Source: Rhodothermia bacterium
GTDB lineage: Bacteria; Bacteroidota; Rhodothermia; Rhodothermales; UBA2364
Assembly: GCA_017303715.1 (NCBI GenBank)
Contig: JAFLBZ010000015.1
Location: 1 to 64,000, forward strand
Direction of reading: 5' to 3'
Length of the DNA stretch: 64,000 bases
The notes beneath the pieces were generated by a model. It searched no databases, had not been told where the DNA came from, and worked only from the letters and a program-made list of their open reading frames with translations. The position numbers and the translations under genes were made by a program. Positions 9,949 to 19,268 of this stretch are shown here, one piece after another; positions within the stretch are counted from its first letter, which is position 1; the number at the start of each line of letters is the position of its first letter.

Positions 9949-12900
9949 TTATTTAGGGATTTTGTAGACAATTCCATTCTTTATCAGATAATCCTTTAGT
10001 CCACTTTCGACTCCCCAAGTATGGATTTTTTGCTTAACAATATCCGGTACATAAGAATCAATTTCTTTAACTTTTTCGTCTATAGCATCTTTGCCAGTTA
10101 AGGTGTAATAAAGAGGCATAAGACCATTTTTTATTTTATTTGCTGTTGATATAGGTCCAGCAATTTTGCCTATAATCTTAGCAGAGGCAATAATCTTTAA
10201 TTTTCCTTTTTTCAAAACAGAAAGCGACTTATAGCCTTTTGCATATCTGTAACTATCTATTGCGCTATGCTCTAGCGGAGAAAGAGGTATAATGTTGTAT
10301 GATGAGTTAATGATTTTCTTAGAAATATATTTATCATATCTTTGGGGAATGATATGATGTAATTCAACTTTACCTTTAAGATTAGGATTTGCTTTATAAA
10401 AATTATGTTTGAATGAACCAAAAGAACTAGTTTCTAACCCATCAGGGTCAATGCCCATAATTGGGTTATTGTCTGCGTAGGGATAAAGGTTGGCGTGCCA
10501 GATGGGGTCTTCGCTTAAGAATCTGCCGTTGTTGGCATTATAGTAGCGGTTGCGCATATAGTGCATGTTATTGCCTTCGTATTGTACACCTTCTTTCCCT
10601 ACATACAAGAAGGGTTGGCTATCGTTGGCGGGTTCTTGGCGTTGGGCTACTTCTCCAAAGGGTCCATATTGGTACTTGTGGGTCAAGGCGGCATTGGCAT
10701 CGCTTAGGGCAATTACAGAGCCTCTATAATCGCCGTGGTAATAATGGGTGGTTGTGCCATCGGCTTTAATACGGGCAATCAGTCCTAAGCCGTGTATATA
10801 GTAGGCTTTGGGGCTGTTGTTGGCATCGGTTTCCATGAGTACATCGCCAATCCCTAGAATATCCACCACGTATTTAGTTAGAACCCCATTATCTGTTTTG
10901 CTACGGCGTATTTTTAAGCCATCGTAGGTGTGTTGGGCGTTTAAGCCGTTTCCACTTATGCTTAGCGGCATGTCTTTATCGTCGTAGCTCACTTGTAAGC
11001 TACCATCTTGGGTCATTGCGCCATTGTTGTTGTGGTTCACCGTTGCCCCATTTAGGTTACTCATTACATTGTTGGTATAAGTCGCCGTTTGGGTTAGGTT
11101 GGTCAAAGGTGGTTCAGCGCCCAAAGGTTCATTGGCAGTTACGCTGGTATGTTGCCCTAATTTGTCTAAGCCAAAGGTGTAGGTCGCAATGGCGGGGCTG
11201 CCCGGTTTAGCAATGCTTATGCCCGTATTTTGTCCTGCCGTATTGTAGCTATAGGTGGTTACAACGCCATTGGGCAAGGTTTCTGTTTTCAGCCTGCCAT
11301 CTCGGTAATAGGTGTAGGTCGTGGTTTTATTATTCCAATCTGTTACTGTTTTAAGCCAGTTATTCCGGTAATAGGTATATCTTACGATTTTATTGCCGGG
11401 ATAGGTTATGGTTAAGACGTTGCCGTTGTTATCGTAGGTGTAACCAACGGTTTGCCCATCATAGCTTACGCTTGTGGGACGTTTTTGGGCATCGTAGCCT
11501 ATGGTAATGCTTTTCCCGTCTTTGGTAATGCTTTGTAACGTACCATCTGCATTGTAGCCATTTGTGGCATAGCCATCGCTTATGGGTCTGCCTTCGGTAT
11601 CGTATTCGTAAGTAAAGGTTTTTCCATTTGGACTGGTATAGGTTTTCAGTACGCCGTCTAAGAACGTCCACGAACGGGTTTTACCATTAAAAATTTGCTC
11701 TCGTAGGCGGTCTAAAGCATCGTAGTTTAAGGTTGTCGTTTGTTGGAGTGGGTCTTTAATCCAGCGTAGATTATCGTTTTTATCATAGCCAAATGTTGTG
11801 GCAGCGCCCCCAAATTCTTCTCGCTCTACATTGTCGTTTGGGTCATAGCTTCGGTTTAATGCCTGCCCCAAAGGATTGGTAAACTTATTGGGTCGGCTGG
11901 CTCCGTCATAATCGGTGCGACTGCTAATGCCTTCGGGGAGTGTAACGGTTTCTACATTTCCGTATTGGTTGTAGGTTAAAGCGGTGGTAATGCCTTCTGG
12001 GTTTGTAATGTTTTGGGGCAATCCGTTCGGGAAATAAGTCGTAATGGTTGCATTGCCTTCTGCATCGGTAACCTTTTCAGGATTAAAACGGGCATCATAC
12101 GTAATCGTAGTTGTATTGCCGTTGGGGTCTATAATTTCACGTGGAAACACCTCATCTTGATAGACAATCGTAGCCGTTAATCCGTTCCAACTGCTGGTTG
12201 TAGGATTTCCCTTGCTGTTATAGCCTACGGTTGTTGTACCATCACGAGAATCGGTAATGGTCGTCGGCAGCGTTTTATCGGTCGCATGGTTATATGCCAG
12301 CCCTACATTGTGTCCATTGGGTCCTGCATAATTCTTTAGGCTGTTGTTCTTGAAATATTCGGTGGTATAGGTGGTGGTTTTTCCATCTACTTTTTCCGTA
12401 ACCGTAGATTTCAAGAAGGTTGTCGGATCATTGTATTGTGGTTGGAGATTGATGGTGGTGGTTTCTCCATTCGAGGCAATGCTTTTTGCCTTTCTGTTCA
12501 AGTCATATTCGGTATTAATGACATTGCCTTCGGGCAACTTCACCGATTTTAGCAAATAGCTCTCTAAGCCTTGTCCATATCCGTAAGTTGTTACATTGGA
12601 TTTCGCATCTGTAAAGGTTTCTAATTGCCCTGTAGCCGCATTGTATCCAATGTTCACTTGGCGGTTTACGGGGTCTGTAACCCGAATCAGTTTATTGTTT
12701 TGGTAGCTAAACGTTAATTTTCTACCCGAAGGCACAACCACTTCGCTCAATAAACGGAGTTGTACGGTTCTGCCCCCAATGGTTTTACTAATAGGAGTAC
12801 TGCTGTAATTAAAGGTCAGCGTATTGTTGTTGCGGTCTCTAATACTGCTAATCCAAAAAGGATTTGTTCCCCCATCAAGTCGTTGGAAGGTATAAACGGT

Positions 12901-15717
12901 TTTATCTTGTGCAGTCAAAGTAGCTGTTGTACCATTTACAGCCAATTGGTCATAAATGCCCTCGGTTTCGGATTGTAAGGTACTGGTTTTGTAGCTATTC
13001 ATGGCAACACCGCCCCAGTTTACAACATAACGGTCATCTGCATTAGAATTTGCCTCATCGCCAAGACTATGCCCGATGTATGCCATGTAATTATGCGACC
13101 AGCCTTTGCCAAGCGGTTCAAATAGCGTCCATTCTTCGGGCAATTCGGTAGAAGACGAATTATATTCCATATCAAACGACAAAGCAAAACCAATATCAGG
13201 GATATTAAACGCCGATTTTGCGTAAGTGCTAAAATTACCCAACGCCAAATCTGGCGCACTGTGCATGGTTTTAGGCGTGATATTATTGGGGACAAAATAA
13301 TTGCTGATATTGTTCAAATCCGCAGTCGTTGGTTTCGTAACAGTTGTACTTTCTATCATGCGTTTTAGCACAATAAAGGCATCTCCACGCATCATATTGC
13401 TATTCGGTTCAAAGTTACCATTGTTGCCCTGAACAAATCCTAAAGTCTTTGCCCTATCAATGTATCGCACCATATCTGTTGTAAGGGGTACATCGTTAAA
13501 TGGAGGTGTGCTAACGCTTGCAGAAGGTGCAATACGCCAGCCCTCTAAAAGCACTTTTAGCGCATATTGACGTGGGATATTTGCAACAGGATAAAAATGT
13601 GTCCTATTTCGGGTAAAAGGCGAAATACCGTCTCCGTACTCTAAATACAACAAGGCTTTGGCGTACCGATGGTAGCCTGTGGTAGCATCTTGTAAGTCTG
13701 TATATGGAGAAGGGAAGTTATCGGTCGGAGAGGCAGCGGTTAAACTCCCCCAAAGCCCTACATATAGTATTTTCGCCAAGTCTTGCCGAACAATGGGTTG
13801 GTTGGCTTGAATGGTGGAACCACTTACAGGACAGGCTACGATGTTTCTTTGAATCAAGAACAAAGCAGCTTCTTTCCAAGGCGCATTTGCACCATTGGCA
13901 AAAAGCGGATCGTTGTCTATGGTGGCACAAATGGAAGTAGGCTCTTGAATCGTAATGCTGACTGGATTGACGAAAGCGGCTTGGGGCAAATTAACAAATC
14001 CAGTTGTGCCTGTTTTCTCGTAGTCTAATCTAAGTTTGTAAGCCCCAGCCGCAGAAGTGATAGTTGTTTTGGTAAAAGCAAGCGTTTGACTAGCGCCAGC
14101 ACCCAAATTCACCGTATCCCAGCCGTTTCCTATGTCGTGAACTATATTAATGGGAGTATTACTCGCATCTAAAAGGGCAAGTCGCACTTTGCCGCTCCAA
14201 GCCGTATTCCCCGGATTTCTGATTTGCACACTGTAATTCCACCCTTGCCCTCTAAGCAATGGATTTGGGCTAATGCTCATAGCACCTGCCATCTCAAGAT
14301 TGCTCGTGGCAGGCGAATTTACAGTCAGAGGCTTGTAAATATTTTCTTGAAACCAAGCCCCATTGATTTGCCATCGAGCTTGTAAAGTAAAATCTCCCGA
14401 AGTTGAGAATGCTCTTGCTTTTCTAAATGTATAAGAAGTATTAGGGCTGATATTGACGTTTTGGTCATGAATATAGTCATCCACTCGAACATTATCCTTG
14501 ATAATAGCTACGGTAACATTAGAAACATTACCCGTTATATTGCCCGTATTTTGGATAGCAAAATCTACAGTTACTTCTTGACCTTGAGTAGCAGAATTAG
14601 GTGAAATTACTAAACCTCTTGCAAGAGAAATATTTGCTGCAGCTGGTGCAACATAGATAGACCAAGTCCCCGTTGTTGCAGTTGCACCGCCCGTTTGTGT
14701 AACTCGATAGCGATAAGAATAAGTTCCGCTTAAATCAAATTGATTACTCACTCCAAAGGTATTTGGAAAGTCAGCAGGTATTTCTGACATAGGAAGTGTT
14801 GAAGACGAGCCATTGGGTCTGGTAAAATCCACAAATACTTGATAAGGCACACCAGTAATTCCGCCAGAAACAGTCGCAAAAAAGGTATGTTTTGTTACAT
14901 TTTGTATAGCCCCAGAATTAGGCGATGCTTGACCGCCATTGATACTAAGGGGAGGTGCCGAAATTGTAAGCGTTCTAAATTGCTTTTCACCAGTCCACCC
15001 GTTACTTGTTTGCCACCTTGCTTCTAAGGAGAATGTCCCTGTAGTTGAAAAGGTTCTTGTTCGGCTATAGGTATAGCTTCCACCTGCAGCAATGGTCTGA
15101 TTATCAATAGGGTCATATTCAGCTACCAAAATGTCATCTTTAATAATTGCAACGGTCATTCTAAGAATAGTGCCTGCTGCATTTCCCGTATTTCTAAGTG
15201 TAAAACTTGCCGTTACATTTTGCCCTGTATTGGCAGATGTTGGGCTTACACTTAAAGCAGTTTGTAGGGAAATATTTGGAGATAGCGTTGTAGCGGTAAC
15301 CGTAAAAGGTCCAACAGAAAAGTTTGGATAATCTAAACCATAGTTTTTAATATAATAACTTCTTGAACCAGAGGTAAAAGATAGGGAATAGCGTCCTGTA
15401 ACAACCGAGATTCCATTATAAGGAACAGATTGTACTTGCGCCGTATCCCAAAGGGACATGGTGCCAGATGCAAATGCCACAGCAGAGGCGTTGCTACATA
15501 CACTTGCGCTAGACATTTTCCGCACTTCATAAGAAAGGGTAGAGCCTGAAATGAACATATCCACCTTAAGCCGCACAACCGTTCCAGCAACATTGTACGT
15601 ATTACACAATGAGCTGGTATTCAGGGAGTAAGCAGTCGATTGCGCCTTAACCGCTGGAATGGCAAGCCCCACGCATAAAACAACAAGACAAAGCCGAGAG
15701 ATAAGAAAACGTTTCAT
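9949..15717 (-). CDS. RHS/YD-repeat polymorphic toxin-like protein with HNH-type C-terminal tip
   Basis: I use the ATG at 15717 because it begins a clean signal peptide (MKRFLISRLCLVVLCVG, ending VKAQ); an in-frame ATG 17 codons upstream adds non-signal sequence. Over 1922 residues the order is: an N-terminal strand-rich region; CARDB-like domains (about 148-255, 361-470, 472-590); SLH-type repeats (about 596-791); a DUF6531-like segment (about 842-880, GKGWSHNY); RHS/YD repeats (about 919-1606); and an RHS core with YYHGDYRGSV, RYYNANNGRFLSEDP and the cleavage-type motif DPDGL near 1760. The last 160 residues are a variable tip with LHHIIPQ and NIIPLSPLEH, the spacing of an HNH/Endo-VII-type nuclease. 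No T9SS tail is present and no small immunity gene follows; the next gene is the mini-RHS. Nuclease action is inferred from motifs. Confidence 0.85.
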   Translation of the reverse strand: MKRFLISRLCLVVLCVGLAIPAVKAQSTAYSLNTSSLCNTYNVAGTVVRLKVDMFISGSTLSYEVRKMSSASVCSNASAVAFASGTMSLWDTAQVQSVPYNGISVVTGRYSLSFTSGSRSYYIKNYGLDYPNFSVGPFTVTATTLSPNISLQTALSVSPTSANTGQNVTASFTLRNTGNAAGTILRMTVAIIKDDILVAEYDPIDNQTIAAGGSYTYSRTRTFSTTGTFSLEARWQTSNGWTGEKQFRTLTISAPPLSINGGQASPNSGAIQNVTKHTFFATVSGGITGVPYQVFVDFTRPNGSSSTLPMSEIPADFPNTFGVSNQFDLSGTYSYRYRVTQTGGATATTGTWSIYVAPAAANISLARGLVISPNSATQGQEVTVDFAIQNTGNITGNVSNVTVAIIKDNVRVDDYIHDQNVNISPNTSYTFRKARAFSTSGDFTLQARWQINGAWFQENIYKPLTVNSPATSNLEMAGAMSISPNPLLRGQGWNYSVQIRNPGNTAWSGKVRLALLDASNTPINIVHDIGNGWDTVNLGAGASQTLAFTKTTITSAAGAYKLRLDYEKTGTTGFVNLPQAAFVNPVSITIQEPTSICATIDNDPLFANGANAPWKEAALFLIQRNIVACPVSGSTIQANQPIVRQDLAKILYVGLWGSLTAASPTDNFPSPYTDLQDATTGYHRYAKALLYLEYGDGISPFTRNRTHFYPVANIPRQYALKVLLEGWRIAPSASVSTPPFNDVPLTTDMVRYIDRAKTLGFVQGNNGNFEPNSNMMRGDAFIVLKRMIESTTVTKPTTADLNNISNYFVPNNITPKTMHSAPDLALGNFSTYAKSAFNIPDIGFALSFDMEYNSSSTELPEEWTLFEPLGKGWSHNYMAYIGHSLGDEANSNADDRYVVNWGGVAMNSYKTSTLQSETEGIYDQLAVNGTTATLTAQDKTVYTFQRLDGGTNPFWISSIRDRNNNTLTFNYSSTPISKTIGGRTVQLRLLSEVVVPSGRKLTFSYQNNKLIRVTDPVNRQVNIGYNAATGQLETFTDAKSNVTTYGYGQGLESYLLKSVKLPEGNVINTEYDLNRKAKSIASNGETTTINLQPQYNDPTTFLKSTVTEKVDGKTTTYTTEYFKNNSLKNYAGPNGHNVGLAYNHATDKTLPTTITDSRDGTTTVGYNSKGNPTTSSWNGLTATIVYQDEVFPREIIDPNGNTTTITYDARFNPEKVTDAEGNATITTYFPNGLPQNITNPEGITTALTYNQYGNVETVTLPEGISSRTDYDGASRPNKFTNPLGQALNRSYDPNDNVEREEFGGAATTFGYDKNDNLRWIKDPLQQTTTLNYDALDRLREQIFNGKTRSWTFLDGVLKTYTSPNGKTFTYEYDTEGRPISDGYATNGYNADGTLQSITKDGKSITIGYDAQKRPTSVSYDGQTVGYTYDNNGNVLTITYPGNKIVRYTYYRNNWLKTVTDWNNKTTTYTYYRDGRLKTETLPNGVVTTYSYNTAGQNTGISIAKPGSPAIATYTFGLDKLGQHTSVTANEPLGAEPPLTNLTQTATYTNNVMSNLNGATVNHNNNGAMTQDGSLQVSYDDKDMPLSISGNGLNAQHTYDGLKIRRSKTDNGVLTKYVVDILGIGDVLMETDANNSPKAYYIHGLGLIARIKADGTTTHYYHGDYRGSVIALSDANAALTHKYQYGPFGEVAQRQEPANDSQPFLYVGKEGVQYEGNNMHYMRNRYYNANNGRFLSEDPIWHANLYPYADNNPIMGIDPDGLETSSFGSFKHNFYKANPNLKGKVELHHIIPQRYDKYISKKIINSSYNIIPLSPLEHSAIDSYRYAKGYKSLSVLKKGKLKIIASAKIIGKIAGPISTANKIKNGLMPLYYTLTGKDAIDEKVKEIDSYVPDIVKQKIHTWGVESGLKDYLIKNGIVYKIPK

Positions 15718-16305
15718 ATGTATCATTATGGTATTTATCACAAAAACAACGTGTATAGAGTTTACCAAGCATCAGCCACCAGTAGGTTGTTTATTGGGTA
15801 TCAAAACAACACAATAGAAACTGAGGTCGCTTGCTGTGAATTCGGGAGGCTCATCGCAAAAAGCGAAGTAGCAAAAGGAAGGCTTCATTAACAAGAGTAG
15901 CAAGTAGAAACTATATGTAATTCAACAACAAGTCAACCCATTAAGACCTGTTGCCGCATCTTTGTCGCAGTTTGCCGCATCTTTGTCGCAGTTTGGCGCA
16001 TCCGTGTCGCACTTTGGCGCATCTTTGGCGCATCTTTGGCGCATCCGTGTCGCACTTTGGCGCATCCGTGTCGCACTTTGGCGCATCCGTGTCGCAAGTA
16101 TTTTCGTCTTTTTGAACCCTAAAAAGTGGGCATTCCTTATAGGTCTCAACCTTCCACTTCACAATCTTAACCTTACATATATAAATTATCGAACCCCGTT
16201 TAGAAAACCCCTCACCTAAATTGGTGAACATTACCCCTATACGGGAGAACAGTCTTTTCACTTCCGCTTTGGCGAAGGGGGTATAAAGCAGTATTTTGGA
16301 ATTTT
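15718..16305. other. Intergenic region with a 21-bp minisatellite
   Basis: This gap separates two divergently transcribed units: the RHS operon (minus) and the membrane protein at 16306 (plus). The only recognisable structure is the tandem repeat at about 15952-16096. The rest is AT-rich, and I could not define a promoter in it with any confidence. Confidence 0.6.
15952..16096. repeat. 21-bp tandem repeat (minisatellite), about 6-7 units
   Basis: Units of the type GGCGCATCCGTGTCGCACTTT follow each other, alternating with the variants GCCGCATCTTTGTCGCAGTTT and shortened GGCGCATCTTT units in the middle. The period is a multiple of three, so all frames remain open and give heptapeptide repeats (for example CDTDAPK on the minus strand). 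No signal peptide or recognisable protein surrounds it, so I treat it as non-coding DNA. There are no spacers, so it is not a CRISPR array. Confidence 0.85.
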
Positions 16306-17202
16306 ATGGAATTGACGTTCATGCACATGGTACTTCGTCCCTTTACCGAAGGTCTTACACGGGCTTTACGGCAGCCCAAACTCATTCTTTTGTTATGGCT
16401 TACGGGCTTGTTGGTTGCCGCCTTGCTCACCCTTCCAGCCACCTTTGCTATAGATGCGGTTGCGCTGGTATTGCCACAGGGCGAACCAGATGTTTTGAAC
16501 AATCCGGCACATCAAACGGTTTTCTGGGAACTACTCATTCGGGAGCGTGCCGCTTTTGGCAAGGTATTCTTTAGCCTATTGTGGATTCTGCCGTTGGTTT
16601 GGCTGTGGAAAGTGGCTTATGGTGTTGGGCTGTACCATGCCTTCCAAGGTGAGGGATCGGGCAGCTTTCGGGAAGGTGTGGCACGGTATTGGACGAAGGG
16701 TTTGGCGTTGTCTTGGCGCTTTGTCTTGCTTTCAGGCGTTGTGCAAGTGGCCTTGTTGATCTTCTTTATTTTACTAGGATTTGCTATGCCCAACGAACGT
16801 ACTCTTTTTTGGCTTTTTGCTGTGATCTGGCCGACATTGGCCCTCTCGGTGTATTCGGTAATAGCACTTTGTCATGACTACGGACGTGCGACATTGGTCT
16901 TCAATGCATCCACGCCTAAAGATGCCTTCCGCTTGGGACTCCACTTCCCTTTCCAGCATGGCGACGCAAGTAAACTCTTTCTCGTTTGGTTTGGCATCAC
17001 CTTGGTCTTGGGCGTTTTGCCAAATGCCTTAGAACTATTTGGCGGCTTTTCGGGGCCAATATCTTCTTGGATAGGGCTTGCCGCAACACAAATATTGCTC
17101 TTCCTTCGGGCGGGAGCCATCGTTGCATGGCATGGCTCCAACATGGTATTCTACGAAGCCAGCCAATTCTATACAGCACCTTTGCACAAAGACAGTCAAT
17201 AG
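16306..17202 (+). CDS. Multi-pass integral membrane protein, unknown function
   Basis: This 298-residue protein has about six hydrophobic segments (near 27-50, 85-105, 140-163, 168-190, 225-245, 255-275) separated by short basic loops. I see no catalytic motif. The arrangement resembles the general class of bacterial DUF-type inner-membrane proteins with paired helices, but I do not recognise a family. ATG codons at 16306, 16321 and 16327 could all serve as start; I keep the first. It stands alone on the plus strand between the minisatellite and a REP-like intergenic region. Confidence 0.75.
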   Translation: MELTFMHMVLRPFTEGLTRALRQPKLILLLWLTGLLVAALLTLPATFAIDAVALVLPQGEPDVLNNPAHQTVFWELLIRERAAFGKVFFSLLWILPLVWLWKVAYGVGLYHAFQGEGSGSFREGVARYWTKGLALSWRFVLLSGVVQVALLIFFILLGFAMPNERTLFWLFAVIWPTLALSVYSVIALCHDYGRATLVFNASTPKDAFRLGLHFPFQHGDASKLFLVWFGITLVLGVLPNALELFGGFSGPISSWIGLAATQILLFLRAGAIVAWHGSNMVFYEASQFYTAPLHKDSQ

Positions 17203-17644
17203 ATAAACGATTGTTTTCTACAAAATATGAGTCACGGGTTCTAAGTTGTTATTATAAAACGATTTGACTTATTTTCAAGGGCTAAAGTTTAAATTGATGG
17301 CCACCGCAGAAAACCCCACATGGGGTTAATATAATGCCGGATTGCAGGTGGCAACGCCGTTCGTCTGAATAGAGACGTAAAGCAAGTAAGAACAATAATT
17401 AACGAAACAGTAACGTCGTCGGTTAGGGCGGAGGTATCAAGCAAGAACTACGCGCATAATCCGATATTAACGCCATCCTTTAGGGCGGAGGTGTAGGCTC
17501 CGAATAGCATTGGGCTTTAGCCCTGAGCGATGGTAAAAGGTGAATGCAGTGTGATGGAAATGGATTTCTATGAAGGTGTCACCCCGATGGGGCTAACGTG
17601 TGTATTCGCATCTTGTTGGAAACAGCAGTCTAAATCTTTGTTTT
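17203..17644. other. Intergenic region holding REP-like repeat copy A and extra hairpins
   Basis: No credible gene is seen. About 17300-17481 holds copy A of the dispersed repeat. Beyond it are further short palindromes of the same style, GGGCTTTAGCCC at about 17513-17524 and CACCCCGATGGGGCTAA near 17579, typical of REP-like sequence in this group of bacteria. Confidence 0.65.
17300..17481 (-). repeat. REP-like dispersed repeat, copy A
   Basis: The reverse complement of this stretch aligns with 26262-26452 along nearly its whole length, roughly three quarters identical by eye. The match includes an unbroken 26-base identity (17358-17383 against 26357-26382) and a common end with a hairpin AACCCCA-TGGGGTT followed by TTCTGC. 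No open frame is conserved between the copies, so it is a non-coding repeat. Confidence 0.75.
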
Positions 17645-18181
17645 TTATGAAAGTGTATTCATTGCACGATCATACGTTTCGTCAAAGATAAGGGCAAGTT
17701 TTTGATGTGCATCCCTACAGCCTTCTACGACTCGCCGCGCCCACTCCAAATAGGTAAGTTGACGTTCTCTGGCCCATCCAGCAGGCGGATGGTCAGTAAT
17801 ATCGCGGAGGTTACAAATTTTATCGGCCATTTTTAGGCACTTCGCACGCTTGGAACGGTTTGGCGCATGTGCTACCTGAAGTGCTTTTCGGGCATCTTTG
17901 GACAGCGATTTATCATCAGTCAGTTCGGCTACCAGATCAGCGACTGCTACGCCAAAGTGCATCACCAACTCATCGTAGGTGGTTTGGGTATCCTCGATGG
18001 TGTCATGCAAAAGGGCGGCGGCCAGCAACACCTCATCCTCAAGCCCCGCTTCTACGGAAAGGACTTCTGCAACAGAAATAGGATGATTGATATAAGGCGA
18101 TGCGGCTGCATCCTTGCGGCGTTGATGGCGGTGTTTTTCAGCGGCAAAAGACAACGCACGAATGAACAAGACGTATCCCAT
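17645..18181 (-). CDS. HD-domain protein, MESH1/SpoT-type (p)ppGpp hydrolase-like
   Basis: This 178-residue protein starts at ATG 18181; a TTG four codons upstream is possible but unnecessary. It is a single HD domain: AAEKHRHQRRKD near the N-terminus, the metal-binding His in PYINHP (about 32), the HD pair in LLHDTIEDT (about 60), and a downstream metal Asp in KMADKICNLRDI (about 120). This is the signature of the stand-alone hydrolase half of RelA/SpoT proteins, which break down (p)ppGpp or related nucleotides using Mn2+. No synthetase or TGS domain is present. The gene follows plsC on the same strand after 116 bp, so the two may be co-transcribed. The family is well supported; the substrate is inferred. 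Confidence 0.88.
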   Translation of the reverse strand: MGYVLFIRALSFAAEKHRHQRRKDAAASPYINHPISVAEVLSVEAGLEDEVLLAAALLHDTIEDTQTTYDELVMHFGVAVADLVAELTDDKSLSKDARKALQVAHAPNRSKRAKCLKMADKICNLRDITDHPPAGWARERQLTYLEWARRVVEGCRDAHQKLALIFDETYDRAMNTLS

Positions 18182-18297
18182 AGATTTTGGCAAGAATTAA
18201 AGAGAGCCGAAAAAAACACCGTTTTGTAAAACCAAACAGTTGTGTAGAAGGGTAAAACGTTTGTACAAAATAAGATGCATCTTTGCGCTGAACAAAT

Positions 18298-19056
18298 TTA
18301 TTCGGCCTGTCTAACCACGTGTTGTGCCCCCTCCACCTCTGCACGGATTTGATCCTCAGCCATTTTAGCCACTTCTTCGGGGGTTTTTCCTTTTGGCTCG
18401 ATCGAGGTAAGGGTTTTCCAAGAAAGGCGTTGGAAGCTACGGAATGGGAACGATTTATAGCTGTCCAATTTCCCGGTTCCATCAATCGCTACAGGAACCA
18501 CCAAGGCACTTGGCGCTTTTTTCATCAGGGCGCCCAAACCTCCGGCAGAGAACCTTTTCATCCCCTTCAAAGAGCGCGTCCCTTCGGGGAAAATACAAGC
18601 GGAAAACTTCGTTTCTTCGATCATTTTTGCAAGCCGGACGATTTCGCCAATCGCTTGTCGGGAGTCTTTTCGATCAATAAGGGCCGCACCGCTTTTGTTC
18701 AGGTTATAAGAAATGCTTGGAATGCCCTTTGCAAGTTCAATTTTAGAGACAAAAACGGGATAATTGGTACGTAAATACCAAATCATGCCAATGATGTCGA
18801 ACATGCTTTGGTGATTGGCCACAAAAATGATAGGCCGATCGGTTGGTATCGGTTCTTGACGGTCAAAAGACAGACGCGTTCCGAGAAGGTATAAGCCATG
18901 CAAGAGAAAAAAATTGAGACCATGCACCACACGCTGTTGCGCTTGTCGTCCAAAACCATGAAAAGCAATCATTTGCAAAGGATGAAAAAGGAGCAACATG
19001 AGCAAGAACCAAAGCCCATAGAGAATGCTCAAGGGGTAATCAAGCAAGCGTTTCAT
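18298..19056 (-). CDS. plsC: 1-acyl-sn-glycerol-3-phosphate acyltransferase
   Basis: This 252-residue inner-membrane enzyme transfers an acyl chain to lysophosphatidic acid to give phosphatidic acid, the central phospholipid precursor. An N-terminal hydrophobic anchor (about 5-28) and a second hydrophobic stretch (about 45-60) precede the acyltransferase fold. The catalytic NHQSMFD box (H-x4-D) is near 82-88 and the substrate-binding FPEGTRS box near 153-159. The chosen start is ATG 19056; a TTG one codon upstream is the only alternative. Length and motifs are normal for the family. Confidence 0.92.
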   Translation of the reverse strand: MKRLLDYPLSILYGLWFLLMLLLFHPLQMIAFHGFGRQAQQRVVHGLNFFLLHGLYLLGTRLSFDRQEPIPTDRPIIFVANHQSMFDIIGMIWYLRTNYPVFVSKIELAKGIPSISYNLNKSGAALIDRKDSRQAIGEIVRLAKMIEETKFSACIFPEGTRSLKGMKRFSAGGLGALMKKAPSALVVPVAIDGTGKLDSYKSFPFRSFQRLSWKTLTSIEPKGKTPEEVAKMAEDQIRAEVEGAQHVVRQAE

Positions 19057-19207
19057 CAAAATTGCGATCTTTGGGAAAGTAGGAAAACGACAAGAAAATA
19101 CAACAATTCCGGCAAGGTACGTGCGAACATCCCATAAATCCGCGCCGTAACTTCGGCAAGTGTTTCATACACGCCTTCTAATTCATGATGAAAATGTTAC
19201 CTATTTG

Positions 19208-19240
19208 TTAAGGAAGCGTTATTAATAGCATAATCTTTGT
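19208..19240 (+). promoter_or_regulatory. Weak promoter-like element upstream of the DUF2490 gene
   Basis: TTG at about 19208 and TAATCTTTG at about 19231-19239 resemble the Bacteroidota TTG / TAnnTTTG promoter, but with one extra base in the -7 box and a longer than usual spacer. It lies about 30 bp before the ATG of the DUF2490-VTC-DUF4956 cluster. Tentative. Confidence 0.3.
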
Positions 19241-19268
19241 TCCCCCATTATGGCTTAATCGAATAGAC

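Noticed and set aside
10461-10769. 102-residue plus-strand frame within the RHS gene
   Set aside because: It is an antisense shadow with a Cys/Trp/Arg-rich composition, typical of complementary strands of YD repeats.
15952-16096. Possible CRISPR array
   Set aside because: The units abut directly without spacers and no cas genes are near.
15941-16261. Open frame on the minus strand covering the 21-bp repeats (CDTDAPK heptads)
   Set aside because: The frame is open only because the repeat period is a multiple of three. There is no signal peptide, no known domain and no ribosome site. Competing frames on both strands are equally open.
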